Assembly (NCBI RefSeq): GCF_012641745.1
Contig: NZ_WEHZ01000003.1
Coordinates: 184,699-248,698 of the forward strand
Direction: 5' to 3'
Length of the DNA: 64,000 nt
Source: Pseudoalteromonas peptidolytica
GTDB lineage: Bacteria > Pseudomonadota > Gammaproteobacteria > Enterobacterales > Alteromonadaceae
The position numbers and the translations under genes are program-made. Under the pieces are notes generated by a model. That model made no database searches. It was given only the letters and a program-made list of their open reading frames with translations, and was not told the origin of the DNA. Shown piece after piece: positions 28,194 to 38,516 of this stretch (within the stretch, counting starts at the first letter, position 1; every line of letters begins with the position of its first letter).

Positions 28194-29290
28194 AATTCCT
28201 CCGCTTTGATCAGTGGTAGTATCAGACTAAACTGTGCACCTAGACCTTTGATATTTTCAGCCCTGACAAACCCTTTGTGTGCATTTGCTACCGAGTTTAC
28301 AACTGCCAAACCTAATCCTGTTCCTTGCGATTTGGTGGTAAAGAACGGTTCGAACAGCTTATCGACTAGCGCTTCATCTATACCTGGACCATTGTCTGTG
28401 ACAGAAATACGCACGTGCTCGCCACAGGGCTCACGCTCTGCTTTAAGCTTAATGTGGGCGTCACTGCCAATAATTTGAATACTGTTATGGATAAGGTTCT
28501 GAATAGCGCTCGCCAATGCAGTACGATTACCAAGTATCTCAATATCCGGCTCAGGCAAATCGGCTTCCAACTTAGCGTGATTAAGTTCAACCATAGCGTC
28601 AGCACCCGCTTTGACTTCACTTAGTAAATACTGCATAGAGACCCGTTCAACCACTTGTTGTTCGCCACTTTTTGCGAATAACAGCATGTCATTCACCTGA
28701 TTTTCTAAATCTTTTAATCGTGACATCAATTTGTCATGAAACTTTTCCCGAGATGCTTGTGGTAAGTTTGTAGCGCCTAAATTGGCACCATAAAGCATTG
28801 CTGCTGACAATGGCGTTCTAACTTGATGCGCCAAAGAAGCCACCATTTTTCCCAATGCGCTTAGCCTTTGCATGTGAGCAACTCGACTCTGTAATCGCCG
28901 AGTTTCTGTCAGATCAGTCATTAGGATCAGTTGCCCAGGCTCGGGCGCTAATGCTGTTATATCCAGCTTAATTCGGCGACCGTCTTTAAGAGAGACCTCA
29001 TGACCATCATCTTGCTGTGGCCTAAATGAGCGTTGAATAATACTGAACCACTTTTCTCCCTCGAGCGGCTCTCCAAGCATATCCATTGCTATCTGATTTG
29101 CTTTGGCAATCATCCCTTGACCATCTAAAACAATCACGCCTGCTGGCATAGTGTCAACCAGATGACCTAGCCAACTTGCTTGTTGTCGTAGATCGCTCAA
29201 CTCACCCACATATGCTTCTTGAAGTAAGCAAGGGTTATAATGACCAGTAGTTGGTACAAACTGAGGATTAATAACATGTGCTAATGCCAT
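28190..29290 (-). CDS. flrB: Sensor histidine kinase FlrB/FleS
   Basis: 366 residues, no transmembrane helix, so cytoplasmic. A PAS domain (about 40-130, DTMPAGVIVLDGQGMIAKANQIA cut at the turn) precedes the HisKA helix with His155 (SLAHQVRTPLSAAM). The ATPase domain shows IQNLIHNSIQI (N box), DNGPGIDEALVDKLFEPFFTT (G1/F box) and GTGLGLAVVNSVA (G2). It phosphorylates FlrC in response to assembly state, probably of the MS ring-export gate complex as in Vibrio and Campylobacter (inference). A sigma-54 promoter lies 40-50 bp upstream. Confidence 0.93.
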   Translation of the reverse strand: MALAHVINPQFVPTTGHYNPCLLQEAYVGELSDLRQQASWLGHLVDTMPAGVIVLDGQGMIAKANQIAMDMLGEPLEGEKWFSIIQRSFRPQQDDGHEVSLKDGRRIKLDITALAPEPGQLILMTDLTETRRLQSRVAHMQRLSALGKMVASLAHQVRTPLSAAMLYGANLGATNLPQASREKFHDKLMSRLKDLENQVNDMLLFAKSGEQQVVERVSMQYLLSEVKAGADAMVELNHAKLEADLPEPDIEILGNRTALASAIQNLIHNSIQIIGSDAHIKLKAEREPCGEHVRISVTDNGPGIDEALVDKLFEPFFTTKSQGTGLGLAVVNSVANAHKGFVRAENIKGLGAQFSLILPLIKAEEL

Positions 29291-29326
29291 TTTTCCGCTC
29301 TCTTAAAAATAAACTCATGTAGAAAA

Positions 29327-29342
29327 AGCAAAAAACATTCCA
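29327..29342 (-). promoter_or_regulatory. Sigma-54 promoter before flrBC
   Basis: Minus-strand TGGAATG-TTTT-TTGCT has GG-N10-GC and a perfect -12 element. It lies 37-52 bp upstream of the flrB ATG. FlrA is the expected activator, as for Vibrio class II flrBC. Confidence 0.75.
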
Positions 29343-29397
29343 ACTTTATATTCCTTTAAAAACATGAAGTTAAAGAAGCACTGTAAAGAACAATTTA

Positions 29398-29426
29398 TTG
29401 ACACTGTATTTATGTACAGTTACATG
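29398..29426 (+). promoter_or_regulatory. Promoter with embedded LexA (SOS) box before tag
   Basis: TTGACA (29398-29403), 17 bp, then TACATG (29421-29426) form a plausible sigma-70 promoter. The spacer holds CTGTATTTATGTACAG (29404-29419), an exact match to the LexA consensus CTGT-N8-ACAG. LexA bound here would block RNA polymerase, so tag may be DNA-damage inducible. Confidence 0.65.
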
Positions 29427-29472
29427 TTAGAGTCCTAAAGCTCGAACAATAAATAAGCTAAAGGACACTTTC

Positions 29473-30075
29473 ATGAATAGACGATGCAGTTGGGTTGATC
29501 AAAGTAAACCCGATTATATTGAGTACCACGATAAAGAATGGGGAAAGCCAGTACTCAATGACAAAAGCTTATTCGAGTTTCTGACCTTAGAGTCCGCTCA
29601 AGCAGGCCTTAGCTGGTATACCATACTAAAAAAACGTGAGGGTTATCGGCAGGCATTTCATAACTTTGATGTGCAAAAAGTCAGTCAAATGACAGAACAA
29701 GATATTGAAAGGTTATTGACGTTTGACGGTATCATTAGAAATCGAGCGAAAATCGCTGCCACCATCAATAATGCTAGGCACTTTATTGAGATCCAACAAG
29801 CCTTCGGCAGCTTTGCTCGTTATCAGTGGGGGTTTGTTGACTATCAACCCATTGTAAATAAAATGCGTGATAAGCAAGACGCCGTTGCTACTAGCGAAAT
29901 CAGCGACAAATTCGCTAAAGACTTAAAAAAGCGGGGATTTAAATTTCTTGGTTCTACAACAGTATACGCGCACATGCAGGCCTGTGGGATGGTTAATGAC
30001 CACGCAGATGACTGCTTTTGCAAACAAGCTATTATTGATAGTTATGTCTCTTTGGATTTTTCGAAAATAGAGTAA
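29473..30075 (+). CDS. tag: DNA-3-methyladenine glycosylase I
   Basis: 200 residues. The zinc ligands of the Tag family are in place: Cys5 (MNRRCSW), His19 (EYHDKEWG), and a C-terminal His/Cys pair in VNDHADDCFC. Other signatures are FEFLTLESAQAGLSWYTILKKREGY (in two parts), IIRNRAKIAATINNA, and FKFLGSTTVYAHMQACGMVNDH (split). It removes 3-methyladenine from alkylated DNA. It is the only gene between flrB and flrA not tied to motility and is on the opposite strand, so it looks like an independent insertion into the flr region. A LexA box sits 54 bp upstream. Confidence 0.96.
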   Translation: MNRRCSWVDQSKPDYIEYHDKEWGKPVLNDKSLFEFLTLESAQAGLSWYTILKKREGYRQAFHNFDVQKVSQMTEQDIERLLTFDGIIRNRAKIAATINNARHFIEIQQAFGSFARYQWGFVDYQPIVNKMRDKQDAVATSEISDKFAKDLKKRGFKFLGSTTVYAHMQACGMVNDHADDCFCKQAIIDSYVSLDFSKIE

Positions 30076-30118
30076 GTGATCTAGATGGCACTTATTACAA
30101 GACAAGTAGTTCGAAGTT

Positions 30119-30280
30119 ATACCAATTTTCTTAATTAAGTGGTCTATTTTGAGGCGAGAAAATCTTGTCGATAACTAGGCAAAAATTTTGATATTTAGTT
30201 GTTCTAAATGAGAAATTTTTAACGCTGTTAGCGTCAGATTTACTCCTTCAAATTGAGCTAGTATTAAGTCAAATTGGTAT
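30119..30280. mobile_element. 162-bp MITE-like repeat with ATACCAATTT terminal inverted repeats
   Basis: The element begins ATACCAATTT (30119-30128) and ends AAATTGGTAT (30271-30280), perfect 10-bp inverted ends; similarity extends inward (TCTTAATTA against GACTTAATA). It has no coding capacity. Inside, ATTTAG-TTGTT-CTAAAT (with flanking AAATTTT/GAAATTTTT pairing) and ACGCT-GTT-AGCGT make further hairpins. It lies between the convergent ends of tag and flrA. Sequences of this kind are, as I recall, dispersed in Pseudoalteromonas genomes; only one copy is in this window. Confidence 0.65.
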
Positions 30281-30314
30281 TAACCATAGCAACAGTTAAC
30301 TTCGGTGTAATAAG

Positions 30315-31754
30315 TTAATCGCGATTAAGATTGTACTTTTTCATTTTTTCTACCAATGTGGTGCGGCGAACACCTAAAATTTCCGCTGCACGCGCAACAA
30401 CATAGTCATAACGTTCAAGCGCTTGCGTGATCAAATCTATCTCTAGTTCAGCTAGGTATTCTTTGAGCTCGATCCCCTCATCCGGCAACAAACCTACGCC
30501 TGCCGTTTGCGACGTAAAGTCTTGTACTAACGTATCCTCTTCATCGTCACTAAAGCCTTCGCTGAACAATTCATTAAAAGCATCTTTTTCTAACAATTCT
30601 TCTGGATATTCAGGTTCAAATGCTTCGACTTCGATGTAGCGATACTTTTGTGGTAGGTCGGTGATATCTACAACTTTATCAGGGAACATAATCACCATAC
30701 GTTCTACAAGATTCGCAAGCTCCCGAATATTGCCAGGCCAAGCGTGTGCTTTTAAACTTTCTACTGCTCTATCTGTAAATTTGACCGAATTACCTGACTG
30801 TTCATTCACACGGCGTGTCAGCTCTTTCAGCAGTAGCGTAATATCTTCAGCACGTTCATTAAGTGATGGGTTTTCGATTGGAAAAACATTGAGACGGTAA
30901 AATAAATCTTCTCGAAACTTACCTTCTTCTATCATGGTTTCCAAGTTGCGGTGAGTCGCCGCAATAACACGAACATCAGCTTGAATTGGCTTTGTGCCCC
31001 CCACCCGCTCATAAGTTCGCTCTTGAAGGACACGTAGCAGTTTAACCTGCATTTGTAGTGGCATATCACCTATTTCATCAAGAAAAAGTGTGCCGCCTTG
31101 CGCCAATTCAAAACGCCCTTTTCGTGCGGATATCGCTCCGGTAAACGCCCCTTTTTCATGACCAAATAGTTCGCTTTCCAACAACTCCCCTGGAATCGCA
31201 CCACAGTTTACTGGCACAAATGGGCCATGAGCACGCTTAGATAAAAGGTGTACATTACGCGCAACCACTTCCTTACCCGTTCCTGACTCGCCTAAAATCA
31301 GTACGTTAGCATCTGTTTTTGCCACTTGAGAGATTAAAAAGCGTACATTTTTGACCGCATCCGTCTCTCCAACTAGACCGTCGAAACTCTTATTTTGCAG
31401 CTTGTTTTCTTTATTTGGCAGCATCCGTAAGTATTGTTGACAGTCATGAAGTAACTGCATTGTGACTTCTTGGCTGAACGGTTCCGTAATGAGGCCAATA
31501 ACATTGGGTAGTGAAAGCAATGGCCTAAGCGTTTCACCTATCAATAAAAAAGGCACTGCTGGGTGCGATTTGATCAAGGCTTCATGAGAAGCGTGTTGTA
31601 ATGCACCTAACACAAAAATCGGCTCTTGGTTTTTATCAATGATGCTTGGCGCGTATTGCTCTTCAGCTAGCACGTCATTTGCCTGACCGACAAAGCTAAG
31701 CGCTGCGCCTAATCCGATCGCTCTTTTATTGTTGTTATCTAAGATCAAGACCAT
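30315..31754 (-). CDS. flrA: Flagellar master regulator FlrA/FleQ (sigma-54 activator)
   Basis: 479 residues: FleQ-type N-terminal domain (about 1-115) without a canonical phospho-Asp pocket, AAA+ domain (about 130-365) with Walker [23 protein letters not shown] loop and [11 protein letters not shown]alker B, a linker, and a C-terminal Fis-type helix-turn-helix ([23 protein letters not shown]). It sits at the top of the flagellar hierarchy and activates flrBC with sigma-54; FleN restrains it, and FleQ homologues bind cyclic di-GMP. Its gene is separated from flrBC by tag and a MITE-like repeat. The 145-bp upstream gap contains a strong hairpin. Confidence 0.95.
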   Translation of the reverse strand: MVLILDNNNKRAIGLGAALSFVGQANDVLAEEQYAPSIIDKNQEPIFVLGALQHASHEALIKSHPAVPFLLIGETLRPLLSLPNVIGLITEPFSQEVTMQLLHDCQQYLRMLPNKENKLQNKSFDGLVGETDAVKNVRFLISQVAKTDANVLILGESGTGKEVVARNVHLLSKRAHGPFVPVNCGAIPGELLESELFGHEKGAFTGAISARKGRFELAQGGTLFLDEIGDMPLQMQVKLLRVLQERTYERVGGTKPIQADVRVIAATHRNLETMIEEGKFREDLFYRLNVFPIENPSLNERAEDITLLLKELTRRVNEQSGNSVKFTDRAVESLKAHAWPGNIRELANLVERMVIMFPDKVVDITDLPQKYRYIEVEAFEPEYPEELLEKDAFNELFSEGFSDDEEDTLVQDFTSQTAGVGLLPDEGIELKEYLAELEIDLITQALERYDYVVARAAEILGVRRTTLVEKMKKYNLNRD

Positions 31755-31827
31755 TGCTTGAGAACCAATCTACTAAAATTTTCAATAGTTAGATTGTAAG
31801 AGAGATTAAAGGGGATGCAATACCTAA

Positions 31828-31865
31828 GTGGCAATTTTTTGACATAAACGCCAAAAAATCGCCAC
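31828..31865. repeat. 14-bp inverted repeat upstream of flrA
   Basis: GTGGCAATTTTTTG and CAAAAAATCGCCAC pair over 14 bp with one G-U/mismatch and a 10-nt loop. It lies 74-111 bp before the flrA ATG and 35 bp after the flagellin stop. It may terminate the flagellin transcript coming from the right (the T-run is within the stem rather than after it), or serve as a control site in the flrA promoter region. Confidence 0.45.
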
Positions 31866-31899
31866 CTGTACTGTTCTATATCAATACTTTGGTATTAAT

Positions 31900-32685
31900 T
31901 TACAGTAAACCCAAGACTGATGATGCGGACTGATTTGCTTGGCCTCTCAATGCAATGGAAGCCTGCGATAGAATATCATTAGCCACCTGATCGCTAACCG
32001 CTTGGGCGTAATCCGTGTCTTGGATACGACTTTGGCTTGCAGCTATATTCTCTCGTTGATTGCTTGCCGAGCGAATGGTACTGGAAACCGAATTTTCAAA
32101 CGCCCCCAACTGCGCGCGCTGGCTGTTTAACTCTTTAGAGACTGTATCAGCAGCGTCAATTGCTGATTGCGCCCCAGCCTGTGTGGAAATATCTACACTG
32201 AGAATCGCACTAGCAAAGCCACCGTCGGTCTGCTCTAGACTCTGCGTCGTGTTAGCGTCGGGACCTACCTGGAAACTACGTGATTCACCGTCAAATATTT
32301 GTGCTCCACCAAACGTCGTGTTTTCAAACGTTTCTGTTATTTGCGTTTGAAGCTGAGACACTTCCTCTTGCAGTGCTTGGCGGTCGCTGTCTGTCAGCGC
32401 CCCATTTCCTGCTTGAATAGACAACTCTCGGATCCTTGAAACTGCGTCATTCACTCCTGACAGAGCAGAATCAGCGGTCTGCGAGTATGAGATACCATCA
32501 TAAGCATTACGAATAGATTGACTGTACCCATCTTGCTGAGAAGTGAGCCTGTCAATAATTTGTAATGCGGCAGCGTCGTCGGCAGCTGAATTAACCCGCT
32601 TGCCCGAAGATAGCTGCTCGTTTAATTTGTTAGCCGTCTGCTCTGTACGATTAAAAAAAGCAGCACTTTGTGATTGGATTTTCAT
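31900..32685 (-). CDS. Divergent flagellin (third flagellin of the window)
   Basis: 261 residues from ATG 32685, preceded by GGGGG at 5 nt; ATG 32697 is an alternative. The D0/D1 N-terminal core LSSGKRVNSAADDAAALQIIDRLTSQ and C-terminal core IAASQSRIQDTDYAQAVSDQVA (each split) are clear flagellin motifs. It lacks the usual MALYVNTNVSSLNAQR start, beginning MKIQSQSAAFFNRTEQ instead, and the variable middle is only about 60 residues, much shorter than the 320-residue flagellins at 60602-62687. It is far from those genes, between flrA and pseB. It may be a minor or cap-proximal filament subunit; no sigma-28 or sigma-54 site was found on its side of the gap. Confidence 0.88.
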   Translation of the reverse strand: MKIQSQSAAFFNRTEQTANKLNEQLSSGKRVNSAADDAAALQIIDRLTSQQDGYSQSIRNAYDGISYSQTADSALSGVNDAVSRIRELSIQAGNGALTDSDRQALQEEVSQLQTQITETFENTTFGGAQIFDGESRSFQVGPDANTTQSLEQTDGGFASAILSVDISTQAGAQSAIDAADTVSKELNSQRAQLGAFENSVSSTIRSASNQRENIAASQSRIQDTDYAQAVSDQVANDILSQASIALRGQANQSASSVLGLL

Positions 32686-32770
32686 ATCTACCCCCATTCA
32701 CTATCATTAGTTTTAATCTACGCTATTTTGAGTAAAAAGTCATCATAATCGTTAAATTTCCTGTGATGAC

Positions 32771-32786
32771 TGGCATAAATACTGCA
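32771..32786 (+). promoter_or_regulatory. Sigma-54 promoter driving pseBC
   Basis: Plus-strand TGGCATA-AATA-CTGCA fits TGGCACG-N4-TTGCW with GG-N10-GC. It points to pseB, with a leader of about 110 nt. Downstream, TATCAATAC and GTATTTGATA (about 32833-32873) form an imperfect inverted repeat that could bind a regulator. It would place pseudaminic acid synthesis under the flagellar activators FlrA or FlrC. Confidence 0.65.
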
Positions 32787-32877
32787 AAATGATTAGAAGT
32801 GATATAAAGTATTGAGTAGTAGCTAGTTTATCGTATCAATACAGTGCTTGTAGCAGTTCCAGTATTTGATACTGTAA

Positions 32878-35059
<2,182 letters not shown>

Positions 35060-35072
<13 letters not shown>

Positions 35073-35091
35073 CCTAGTTTAAACGCTTAAC
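35060..35091. terminator. Bidirectional hairpin between convergent pseC and luxC-like genes
   Basis: GTTAAGCGTTTA (35060-35071) and TAAACGCTTAAC (35080-35091) pair perfectly over 12 bp with an 8-nt loop. The left arm encodes the last four codons of pseC plus part of its stop, the right arm the last codons of the opposing gene. Only short T-runs flank it. It probably limits read-through in both directions. Confidence 0.6.
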
Positions 35092-36195
35092 TAAATCGAC
35101 CCCATCCCAAATATGATTAAATTGCAGAGCACTACCAAGTGGTGTTTTACGAAGTGCATGAATGTCCTTAACCATATCTTTAGAAATACCAAAGTAGCCT
35201 ACAGTTTGAAGTTTTTCATGCTCTGGTAGCTGAGCAAGGCTGTCAATATTAGCACTCAAGATAAGTCCATTGCCCTCGTGTGCATTAAGTATCGAAAGGC
35301 TGTTAAGTTGCTCAAACTCAAGCATTAGATAACTTGGATGTGATATTGAACGAATTGGCTTTAATGATAAATCCGCCATAAGAAGCATCTGTGTATTTAT
35401 GTGCCTATTTAACTGATGATTTAGCTCAAACTGCGGATGATCATCTGCGCACTTCGCCAAGGCGCCCCAAAAACAGTCTTGAATCGCTGGTTTTGTACAT
35501 AGCCAATAAATTGCCTTCGGTGAGGAGCAGGCCTGTTGATTGAAGCTCTGATAGTCAGTAAAAAATTGTTTGGCTGCAAGTTTTGCATCTTGTTCTGAAC
35601 TCAGCCTTAACACAGATATAGAAAACCTGTCAGGGAATGCAAGTTCATTGGCAACTGGCGCCACTTGGTTTATCTGTAATATGGCATCATCTCCACCCCA
35701 AATCACCCGCTTGTCACACCATTTTGATAAAGTAGCGGTTACCTGAAACTGCGAAGCCGGATAAGCAATAAATAAACAGCGACTCCCCAGCAAGGCCCCC
35801 TTGTCAGTATTGACAAAGCACTGTATCAAACCGACTAGCTCATCAGAGATTGCTCCTCTTCGGCTACTTAATCTCACAATGTTTATGTTTCCGACAAGAA
35901 AACTTAAGAGCACCGTATAGAGAAAGACCGTATCGACATTAGCTGGGGTAATGTGGAAAACTCTGCTCTGCCGTAACCTTAGCTGCTCACCATAGTGGAT
36001 TGCGAGATTTTTGATATTACTGCGCCTACACCAAAATGCCAGCGCGACAATTTCAGCACTGGGGCGGTGCTTAAGTATAAAGTCGGAAAACTCTGCAACA
36101 GTGTCAATAAGTGACTGCTCGAAGGCAAATAAATTTGATGGCTCTTGCTCCAATTCACCGACGAGTGTCTGTACTTGTTCATTTAAAAGTATCAC
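35074..36195 (-). CDS. LuxC-like acyl-CoA/acyl-enzyme reductase
   Basis: 373 residues, aldehyde-dehydrogenase fold of the LuxC family. NADPH-site and family segments are visible: VFHITPANVDTVFLYTVLLSFLVGN (split) and VRLSSRRG; the acyl-accepting Cys223 is in SFNQQACSSPKAIYWLC. LuxC reduces an activated fatty acyl group, passed from LuxE, to an aldehyde. It is somewhat shorter than bioluminescence LuxC (about 480). No luxAB or luxD is present, so light emission is excluded; the gene is the last of a tightly overlapping module (AMP-ligase, LuxE, LuxC, SDR, ACP) inside the pse cluster. It overlaps the luxE-like gene by 17 nt. Substrate unknown. Confidence 0.8.
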   Translation of the reverse strand: MILLNEQVQTLVGELEQEPSNLFAFEQSLIDTVAEFSDFILKHRPSAEIVALAFWCRRSNIKNLAIHYGEQLRLRQSRVFHITPANVDTVFLYTVLLSFLVGNINIVRLSSRRGAISDELVGLIQCFVNTDKGALLGSRCLFIAYPASQFQVTATLSKWCDKRVIWGGDDAILQINQVAPVANELAFPDRFSISVLRLSSEQDAKLAAKQFFTDYQSFNQQACSSPKAIYWLCTKPAIQDCFWGALAKCADDHPQFELNHQLNRHINTQMLLMADLSLKPIRSISHPSYLMLEFEQLNSLSILNAHEGNGLILSANIDSLAQLPEHEKLQTVGYFGISKDMVKDIHALRKTPLGSALQFNHIWDGVDLVKRLN

Positions 36196-37216
36196 TACAC
36201 CCCCTAACTTCAGCTTGCGCTACTCGGCCTTGAATAGTGAAATACTTTCCTTTACGTCCACATACGCAATCATCAATACCATGAATAATTGCTAAATCCT
36301 CAGTAAGCAGATTGTGCCCTGGGTAACTTCTAGCAATAACGGATTGCAGTTGCACCACACCTACGGTATGCGCTGGCAAAGGCCGCAGTGTCACAGGGTC
36401 TACTACATTGATATCTGACCAAACGGGGGCATGTAACATACCATGCTCACACTCAACATAAATGGTTCCTGTTTGCTCTACCATACCGTAATAATCATGT
36501 ACTGTGACATTGCCAAAGCAAGCGCTCAACTCCTGTTTAAACGTTTTTTTATCAACTGCTTGCTCAGATATTTTTTTCCACCCGCCACCATGCAATAGAA
36601 ATGCGTCGGAAAACGCCACCTGCTTTCCCAACTGCCTTAGTTGTTGCACTATTCTTTGCCATATTATGAACGTAAAACCATACATAAAAACCGGTTTACC
36701 TGCGTATTTATCAGCAAAGCTCATTATTACCGCGAGGTCCAGATCCATATTTTCATCAAGTGCAAAGTGATAATCTCTCCCAAAAAAAGACATACCCTGT
36801 ATACCTGCGGCTCTGGCAGACATACCTGAGTGAACATCAAGCGCCTTTCTGGAATCAAGAATTAACAGCGGTAATCTTTTCGGCCCAAGCCAATGCTGCA
36901 TTATTTTTGAGAGTACCTTTGACTGTAAACGGGCAGTATCGCTATCCAAGACTATTTGAGATTGCGTACCTGTCGTTCCCGATGATTTGAGTATGCGGTG
37001 AATCTTATCAGCGTCAATGCTACTTAGGAGCTGGTTTTTGAAGGCACGAACAGCAAGAGGTGTCCCTCCTAGTTGCTGAGTTGCGCTATATTTTTCACAG
37101 TGCACCTTATGAAAATGATGCAGCTCATCGAGCAATGGTGTTAACAACTCCCATTTCTCATTTTGACAGAGGTCGTATACTGGTAACTCAAGCAATTCTT
37201 CGTCAGATAAGTGCAT
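36179..37216 (-). CDS. LuxE-like acyl-protein synthetase
   Basis: 345 residues. The adenylate-forming motif ILKSSGTTGTQSQIVLDS and the downstream YGMVEQTGTIYVECEHG mark the LuxE family; the C-terminal half has VVQLQSVIARSYPGHNLLTEDL (in parts), the ATP-ribose region. LuxE activates a fatty acid with ATP and holds it as a thioester for LuxC. Here it overlaps both neighbours (14 nt with the AMP-ligase, 17 nt with luxC-like), so the proteins are probably made in fixed ratio. In flagellar glycan islands such genes are thought to act on glycan precursors rather than light emission (inference). Confidence 0.82.
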   Translation of the reverse strand: MHLSDEELLELPVYDLCQNEKWELLTPLLDELHHFHKVHCEKYSATQQLGGTPLAVRAFKNQLLSSIDADKIHRILKSSGTTGTQSQIVLDSDTARLQSKVLSKIMQHWLGPKRLPLLILDSRKALDVHSGMSARAAGIQGMSFFGRDYHFALDENMDLDLAVIMSFADKYAGKPVFMYGFTFIIWQRIVQQLRQLGKQVAFSDAFLLHGGGWKKISEQAVDKKTFKQELSACFGNVTVHDYYGMVEQTGTIYVECEHGMLHAPVWSDINVVDPVTLRPLPAHTVGVVQLQSVIARSYPGHNLLTEDLAIIHGIDDCVCGRKGKYFTIQGRVAQAEVRGCSDTFK

Positions 37217-38516
37217 TGTAATTCACTTTGCCGTTACTTAGTCTAGGGATGGTCTCAATGTTAAAAACTTTTACATTTCGATGGTGACATTGTGCTATTT
37301 CGGCAATTTGCTTTTCAACGCCAAGTTCAGAACCACAGATGAAAACTCGCAGTTGTTTATCATCGCTCGTTATGACACAGCTCGAGTTAAATTGCTGATT
37401 GAGCTGACGCTCTAAATCATCAAGGTTTATTCTTCTACCTTCAAGCTTCGCGATTCTTTTTATCCGGCCAACGATTTGCAACATACCGTTATCTAGCTGG
37501 TGTGCCACATCACCCGTTTTTAATATCGTGCTGTCTTCACACTCTCGTAAATCCTCTAAAGATGAGGCATAACCGGCGAATATATTTGCCCCTTCAAAAC
37601 ATAACTCTCCTTCTTTCTCACCACTGGCGATGTAAAGTTTGCAGAAAGGTAAAGCCTTACCAATTGCGCCAGCTGGTGCAGCTAAAAAATCGTCAGGCTG
37701 CATGATAGCCATCCTTGCGGTGGCCTCTGTTTGGCCATACATGGCGTAGAAAGGCAGCTTCTGGGAACCACAAAACTCTTTTAAAGCTTCCCATAACTCT
37801 CCACTCAAGCGTCCACCTGCTTGAGCCATATATTTCAATTGATGCAGTGGTTGCCTTTGCAACCCCAATCGAAAAAGTATCTCAAAGCTAAATGGCACCC
37901 CGTAAAAGCTGTTAACATTATGCTGGGTAAACTGCTGCCAAAATGACTTTGACATCAAACTTTCTTGGCCAAGAATGATTCCTGCCCCTACAAGCAAATG
38001 ACTATGTAAAATTGAGAGCCCAAAGCTGTACGAGAATGGCAAAGAAGCCATAGCACAGTCAGTTTTGGATATAGGCAAAACCTGCGTTATTGCAGCGCAG
38101 TTTGAGGTAAGGTTTTCAAAGGTTAGCTTAACTACTTTTTCTCGACCGGTGGTGCCGCTAGTACCCAGTAAGAGTGCAATTTCAGGTGCGAGAGTAACCG
38201 TATCGGGGTCAAGGTGAGACACTAAATCACCATCAATTAAATAGTTCGCATGAAACTGCGTGAGCATTACCTGATGCTGCTCCTTTCCCTTACTTTTGTC
38301 TAGCAGCAGCACCGTATGCCCACCTCGAAGTGCAGCCAAGTAGTGTATGACAAAGGGTAAGGAATTGTGCGCAACGATGGCAATTAACTGTTTCTTTTTT
38401 GGCAAGTTGCTGAGCGCAGATTGTACTTCAGTATCTAACTGTGAATAGTTCAACGTGCGCTCGCCATCTACAATCAAGCTATTACTCGCTTTTCCAAGCG
38501 CCCAAAACTTACTCAT
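37203..38516 (-). CDS. AMP-binding acyl ligase (acyl-CoA synthetase superfamily)
   Basis: 437 residues. A3-type motif LLGTSGTTGREKVVKLTFENL (split at K), A5 YAMYGQTEATARMAIMQP, A7 ILKTGDVAHQLDNGMLQIVGRIKR (split) and A10 catalytic lysine in LSNGKVNYNALI are all present, so it should be active. It is short for the superfamily (usually 500 or more), lacking part of the N-terminal region. With the ACP two genes upstream it may load a carboxylic acid onto the ACP. ATGA-type overlap with the SDR gene. Confidence 0.85.
   Translation of the reverse strand: MSKFWALGKASNSLIVDGERTLNYSQLDTEVQSALSNLPKKKQLIAIVAHNSLPFVIHYLAALRGGHTVLLLDKSKGKEQHQVMLTQFHANYLIDGDLVSHLDPDTVTLAPEIALLLGTSGTTGREKVVKLTFENLTSNCAAITQVLPISKTDCAMASLPFSYSFGLSILHSHLLVGAGIILGQESLMSKSFWQQFTQHNVNSFYGVPFSFEILFRLGLQRQPLHQLKYMAQAGGRLSGELWEALKEFCGSQKLPFYAMYGQTEATARMAIMQPDDFLAAPAGAIGKALPFCKLYIASGEKEGELCFEGANIFAGYASSLEDLRECEDSTILKTGDVAHQLDNGMLQIVGRIKRIAKLEGRRINLDDLERQLNQQFNSSCVITSDDKQLRVFICGSELGVEKQIAEIAQCHHRNVKVFNIETIPRLSNGKVNYNALI

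Noticed and set aside
30119..30280. CRISPR or tRNA in the tag-flrA gap
   Set aside because: No repeated spacer structure and no cloverleaf; the inverted ends fit a MITE-like element better.
35074..37216. Bioluminescence (lux) operon
   Set aside because: luxC and luxE homologues are present but luxA, luxB, luxD and luxG are not; the context is pseudaminic acid synthesis.
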